A stretch of 64,000 nucleotides of DNA from Kryptolebias marmoratus (Eukaryota; Chordata; Actinopteri; Cyprinodontiformes; Rivulidae): positions 672,462 to 736,461 of the forward strand of contig NC_051443.1 in assembly GCF_001649575.2 (NCBI RefSeq), given 5' to 3'. Shown in pieces: positions 59,335-64,000 of this stretch (positions within the stretch are counted from its first letter, which is position 1; each line of letters starts with the position of its first letter). The translations under genes were made by a program, and so were the position numbers. The notes beneath the pieces are model-generated. The model was not told the DNA's origin. It searched no databases and saw nothing but the letters and a program-made list of their open reading frames with translations.

Positions 59335-59619
59335 TGAGGTTGTGTTTGTGAGTCCAACTGTCCCAGCAGGCCTGTGTGTGATTATTGGCAGTAATGTCCT
59401 CATGACTGTTTGAAGTTTCTCGGCCTCAGAGCAGGACTTTGTGTCATTTCCAGCAGCACTGTTTGGGGGGGGAGCCTGTGAAGCAGCATTCTTGGGCTCA
59501 CCCAGACACAACCGACTGCACAGAAAATCTACTGAACGCTCACACTGCAAAAAACCCAAAGCAAAACAACAAAAATACATGCGTCATACATAGTTATATC
59601 TGAAAAAAAATATGTATAG

Positions 59620-60170
59620 TGCCTCGAAAAAGTTTTCATACCTCTTGAACCTCCATTTTATTACATTGTAACCACATACTTCAAAGTATTTTGCTGGGAT
59701 TTTATATGATAGACAAATTTAATGTAATGTAGTGTCATGTACATTATGTAGCACATAATCATGAAGTGGAAGGAAAATGATACATAGTTTTCAAAATTAT
59801 TTTGCAAATATCTGAAAAGTGTTGCAAAGATTTGAATTCATCCTCCTTGAGTCAATACTTTGTAGACCTACCTATTGCTGCAGTTCCAGCAGCAATTCCT
59901 TTGGGGGTTTGTCTCTACCAGCTTGGTACATCTAAAGTTTGGCATATTCGTCTTAACATAACAGGTGCAGCTCAGTCAGATTGTATGAAGAGTGTCTGTG
60001 AGCTGTAGTTTCCAAGTCTCGCCACAGATTCTCTGCTACATTTGAGTCTGGACTCTGACTGGACCATTCTAACACATGAGTATACTTTGACATGAACCAA
60101 TCCATTGTAGTTCTAAATGGATGTTTCAGGTCATTGTCCTGCTCTAGCATGAGAGGACATGGGCAATATG
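59620..60170 (-). mobile_element. Tc1-like transposon fragment
   Basis: The left end (TAGTGCCTCGAAAAAGTTTT, then CATACCTCTTGAACCT) is a known Tc1-type terminal sequence. On the minus strand 60150-59953 encodes MLEQDNDLKHPFRTTMDWF, HVLEWSSQSPDSNVAENLW and RDLETTAHRHSSYNLTEL, the C-terminal part of a Tc1 DDE transposase. In SPDSNVAENLW the catalytic glutamate is kept. The rest of the transposase is missing. Confidence 0.85.
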
Positions 60171-60269
60171 CATTCCTTCAAGGAATGCTAGGCCTTTAAT
60201 TTCAAGCTATTCGCTCCCTACTTCAGTTCCTTGATGGTTAACCTTAAAGTGTAAGAAAGGGACAATTCT

Positions 60270-60480
60270 TGCCGGCTTTAGAGCTCCTGGTCTCCCAGGT
60301 CAAAAGGTTACTGGTTCAAATCCCACTTCAGTTGCCCCACTGACATATGCCATCTGTCAGGGCTGGCCCTAATGAAGACTTCCTAATTGGGAAGGGATGA
60401 CATGCAAGAGCACTAATCTGAGGCAGCAGGATGATATCTTTGAAGGTGATGGTAGGAGGGGGTTAGCTGGGTTTATATCC
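60270..60480 (+). repeat. Possible SINE head
   Basis: GGTTACTGGTTCAAATCCCA looks like a B-box, but the upstream A-box and a shared body are not convincing. Confidence 0.3.
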
Positions 60481-60859
60481 TGCACCTAAACATGAACACA
60501 CACACACACTGCACAGGCTGCTCACTGTTTTCACTTCACTGATTCATTGTGGAGATATGCAGATTATTTCAGCACTGTGTTGCACTGAAGGTGAGTTGGC
60601 ACCTGCAGCGTGTTTTTTTGTTCTTTCTTGAAGGAGATTTAATGGAGAAATCTCAGTTTTATTACAACTGGCACACTGACAGGTCTTAGTCGAAGAAAGA
60701 ACAATAACTCAACCATGGTTTAGTAAAACAAACTTTCGTCACATGTCAGCAAACCTTTTCAATAGTATCTCACAAAATATAGCCTAGTGTTGATTATAAG
60801 ATATAGGGTGTTTTACTCAATGTACAGTACTTTGTCTTTGACAAGTAATTTAAAAAGTA

Positions 60860-61620
60860 CAGGAGAAATTTTTGCATTTTCTGCAAATAAGCACTATGAA
60901 TACTGAGTGCTGAATGAGCAAAACTTGTTGAAACTGAGTTTTAAATCTAAAATAAGTAGAACGGAGGACAAAATGAGCAGAACACAAGCTAAAATCTAAA
61001 AGCAGCAGAACAGTGGCTAAAATTAGCAAAACAGATGCTAACATTAGCAAGATTGTAGCTAGAAGTAGGAAAACAGATGCTACTTCAGTCAAAAAAACAC
61101 AAATTAAAATCAGTAATACCGCAGCTAAAAGCAAAGAGGTGCAGAATTGGTAGGTAGGAGCTAAAAGAACCATAATGGCTAAAAAATAGCTAAAAGTAGC
61201 AAAGTTGCAGCTAAAATGATCAGAATGGTAGGTAAAAGCTAACAGTTGCAGAATGTTAGCTAAAGCTACAAGTTGCAGAACAGTAGCTAAAAACTAAAAG
61301 AAGCAGATTGGTACCTAAAAGATTAAAGTAACAAAATTGTAGCTAAAAGTTAAAAGAAGTGGAAAGGTGGCTAAAAGCTAAAAGTAGTAAAACAGAAGTT
61401 AAAAGCCTAAAGAAGCATAATAAGACTAAACTAGAGCAAGTAAGCTGAAACTGATTTCAAAGAGAACAATGTTTTTGAAGAAACAGAAGAGATCTCAATG
61501 TAATTCTATAGAAAATCTTGTTTTATTTTTAGTAAAAACAAATTTCAATAAGTAAAAAGGTCTAAAAAACAAAAGTTATAGCACACTAAAAATAGCAAAC
61601 ATAGTTTCATTGAAAACAAT
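60860..61620 (+). repeat. AGCTAAAA-family element, longest single copy
   Basis: The left flank (TTTTCTGCAAATAAGCACTA) is followed by about 500 bases of units such as GCAGAACAGTAGCTAAAAAC and the right flank (CTCAATGTAATTCTATAGAA). It runs directly into the TTAA-type element. Confidence 0.8.
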
Positions 61621-62615
61621 TACTGAAGACCTATTATGCAACATTCACTTTTTGCATGTTTTTATACTTCCATTTGGGAATCTACAGCTTCTAGAAACAG
61701 TCCAAGTGCAAAAAACAAAAAACCAAAACAAAATCCCACCCAGCTGGTTTTTAGCAATAACTAAATGTTTTCTGGTTTCTGCAAAACGATCTGTTTCAAA
61801 AAAAACTCAGAATTGTTGCATCACAATCCCCGTTACCTAGCAACCCCAAGCCAAGCCCAGCCCGTCACCTAGCAACCCAAGTGGAACTCCGCCCACTTCA
61901 TTACAAGAAGATTCTGCTGGTTTTACTGCTGAACAATGTCTGCTGGAAAAGGAAAATGTTTTGTTGTCGGCAGCGGTATAGAACATGTGTCCATGCATGT
62001 TCTCCCATCATGGAGAACAGGGCTGTGTGGCTTCAGTTTATTTTGGATGGTGATGTCCCCGTGATGTTGCCAAAGAAAGTTGTAGTTTGAACAGCTCAGC
62101 TGTCCCAGAAACACGTCTCTGTTAAAGTCACAGCAGGTTTGTCTACTTTAACATTAGAACTGTGTTAATAAAAGAGAGGAAAAGTTGAAAAACAAAAAAA
62201 AATAAAACTGATCTTTACCAGGCATTTTCGGGTTTTGACCTACTGATTGCTGGTGTCCGACTCAACAAATGTCAGTTCAGAACCACTAAGTGCCCCTGTC
62301 CCAAAGTCAGAATCCTCAGAGTTTGAATTATTAACGATATAAATGTGCGTCGGATCGGCAGCGTTTAATCCTTCAGAGAGTTTTTATGTTTTTTAATGTA
62401 GTGCTAGGTGGGGTGTCAGGTGTTTGGGGGCGTGGCCAACAGCAGCTTATTTTCATAATAGTGATGTAAACCCGCTCATTCTGAAATGAGCTCAAAACAG
62501 GCAGAAGTGATCAGGTGAAATCTCAATATCTGAAATCATTTTGTGTATTAAATGTAATGAAGATGTTTTGTACAGCCCACAGACCCATCCTGACTTGTTC
62601 AAGGAAGCATGAGAC
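61620..62615. mobile_element. Longer relative of the TTAA-flanked element
   Basis: It shares GACCTATTATGCAACATTCA (left), CACCTAGCAACCCAAGTGGA (inner left) and GTCTGAAATCTC-type sequence with CAAGGAAGCATGAGA (right) with the element at 21890. About 560 bases of internal sequence are present only here, including an ATG-led open stretch from about 61937 (MSAGKGKCFVVG) that is soon broken. The TTAA ends are eroded. Confidence 0.7.
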
Positions 62616-63281
62616 AGAAAAATAATACAACAGAAAAACAATAGCACATGAGTTTTTACAGTTGTTTATAATGAAACCACTAACCGTCCCGTACTTAGAG
62701 GTCTGATGGATGTAGTGATTTTTAGTAGTAGCACAAACTGGAGTGGCCAACTGAAAACTCTACAACCTGCTTTAACATGCTAAAGAAATGTTAAAGTTAT
62801 TTTTACCCATCAAAATAAACTTTTAACCCTGTAAACTTGGGACACACCTAGCTTTTTAAAATATAAATTTGCTAATATTAAGACCATGTCAAACAGCTCT
62901 ACAATGAGGTCCTACAAAAACAGAAGTTACAAAGTAAATGAAAATATCCCAAAAATCAAAAAAGTTAAAAAATCATAAGTCTAAAACTTTTTTAAAACCA
63001 GTTTAGCTCTTCATCTAAAGGCAGACAGACTAGAAGCTAAATGAATCTGGGAAGGTGACTCTGTCTGCCCACTGGCTCCATGTCCTGCTGATTGATTGGA
63101 TCAAGGTGTGCAGTGTGTGTGCAAGGATTACTGCAGAATGACTAAGTGTGTGTCTGGGGTTTTTCTGCACATCGGTCAGGGTCACTGAGGAAAGATGCTC
63201 CTCTTTTACCTTGTTAAGTTCATTGGATAAATGTGGTCCTGCACAAGCATTAAGCAGCGCTGTAACGTCTTTCTGTTCCAG

Positions 63282-63438
63282 TGTTCAGCTCAGTGTGGTC
63301 TGGGACAGCAGATGAGGATAGTGACATGTCTGTCCTATACTGGACAGCCGTCAAATGAGTGTGCAGAATCCCTCCCGCCTGCCACCATGCAGCAGTGTGA
63401 GAGCAAGTGTGACGCCACCCCGATCTCCAGTGGTGATG
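63282..63438 (+). CDS. adamts6: adamts6 exon: TSR5 and linker to PLAC domain
   Basis: The acceptor is TTTCTGTTCCAG and the donor GTAAGA; the exon starts in phase 0 and leaves one base. It reads [39 protein letters not shown] and [14 protein letters not shown]. It completes the last thrombospondin repeat. The PLAC domain, expected to follow with an ECKDVNKVAYC-type sequence, is not found in 63439-64000, so the last coding exon is outside the window. Confidence 0.94.
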
Positions 63439-63950
63439 GTAAGATAAAACATCTGGCACAAAAAATGTCTACAAATGACTCCATCTGTCTAAGGGAGCAA
63501 ATCTGAGGCGAAAGTCAAAATGTCACTGCAGTTTGTGGACTGTTTTTGCATGAACAGGAAAAGGTTATGAACTATCTCTATCTTTAACTTCACAGTACTG
63601 CTGTGACTTAAACACATTTGGATGAAACACACCTCTACACTTTTCCAGCTATATTAATCTTTCCAGCAATGTTGGCTCTGGGTCAGCTCAACCCTCCATA
63701 TACACTTACACATGATGGATGGCTATTCAGATGCATGAAGTGGGGCCTTTTGATTAGACTGAATGGAAAACGTGAGCAGCATTTACAGGCTGGTTAATGG
63801 GATTAGCTGCAGGCTAATTGTTCCTTCACGGACAGCAGTGAGGCAATGTCTCGTTTCATTTGGCTCTGTGGAGGCAGGAGACAAAGCCTAATAAGGGAAG
63901 ACACTCTGATCGTGATAAGGCACTGCCTGTCCAGCATCCAACAAGGAGTT

Positions 63951-64000
<50 letters not shown>
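63439..64000 (+). other. adamts6: Start of last visible adamts6 intron
   Basis: No coding sequence is recognised. The window ends in a dinucleotide repeat, TG from about 63954 to 63988 and then AG to the window edge. Confidence 0.85.
63954..64000 (+). repeat. TG then AG compound microsatellite at window edge
   Basis: TG units to 63988, then AG units to the last base; the repeat probably continues. Confidence 0.9.

Larger units (their letters stand above)
59170..63281 (+). other. adamts6: adamts6 intron, 4.1 kb
   Basis: Contents: a TG microsatellite (59321-59334), a Tc1-like fragment (59620-60170), a possible SINE head (60270-60480), an AGCTAAAA-family copy (60860-61620) and the longer TTAA-type element (61620-62615). 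The last 660 bases show nothing recognisable. Confidence 0.9.

Noticed and set aside
63439..64000. PLAC-domain exon
   Set aside because: No ECKDVN- or CCKTC-like sequence is present; the exon lies downstream.

Overview
This window looks like nuclear DNA of a ray-finned (percomorph-type) fish. It is AT-rich and full of short microsatellites. It carries remnants of Tc1-like, hAT-like and TTAA-flanked DNA transposons, L1-like and L2/Rex-like LINEs and tRNA-derived SINEs. The only host gene I can support is one multi-exon gene on the + strand. Thirteen consecutive coding exons between 7491 and 63438 join in frame, with GT/AG at every junction, into 577 codons. They match the C-terminal half of ADAMTS6, a secreted metalloprotease of the ADAMTS family. 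The species cannot be fixed from the sequence; a killifish- or cichlid-like percomorph is only a guess.

Exon layout: end of the disintegrin-like domain (7491-7598 and the start of 17117-17262); first thrombospondin type 1 repeat, TSR1 (17117-17262, 19377-19440, start of 27599-27701); cysteine-rich domain (27599-27701, 29102-29235, 34562-34685); spacer (34562-34685 to 43834-43972); TSR2 to TSR5 (43834-43972, 49239-49368, 57263-57467, 58993-59169, 63282-63438). The signal peptide, prodomain and zinc-binding catalytic domain must lie upstream of base 1. The C-terminal PLAC domain must lie downstream of base 64000. No promoter, start codon, stop codon or polyadenylation site of the gene is in the window.

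Nearly everything else is intron. Main repeats from left to right: a pair of direct repeats (about 260-1330); a TIR element (4549-5045); a broken minus-strand coding-like block with a membrane segment (about 6250-6660); an L1-like LINE (about 9040-11300) carrying a SINE fragment; hAT, SINE and Tc1 remnants (13510-14960); a TTAA-flanked element (about 21890-22320) and its longer relative (61620-62615); a Tc1-like element with long inverted ends (22866-24370); a TCTCA-type satellite (25680-26170); a GTACCTGGTA-type satellite (32900-33375); a Tc1 copy (37130-38160); a palindromic hAT MITE with its 8-bp target duplication (41859-42084); L2-like, Rex-like and L1-like LINE pieces (45335-52880); and more SINE, Tc1 and TIR copies.

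The least ordinary feature is a family of about ten dispersed copies, in both orientations, of an element built around a minisatellite of AGCTAAAAGC-type units between conserved flanks. Two pairs of inverted copies bracket exons. One pair brackets exons 17117-17262 and 19377-19440, which total 210 nt and start and end in phase 0, so skipping or circularising them would keep the frame. I found no new enzymatic or defence system; that repeat family and its possible effect on splicing are the best leads.
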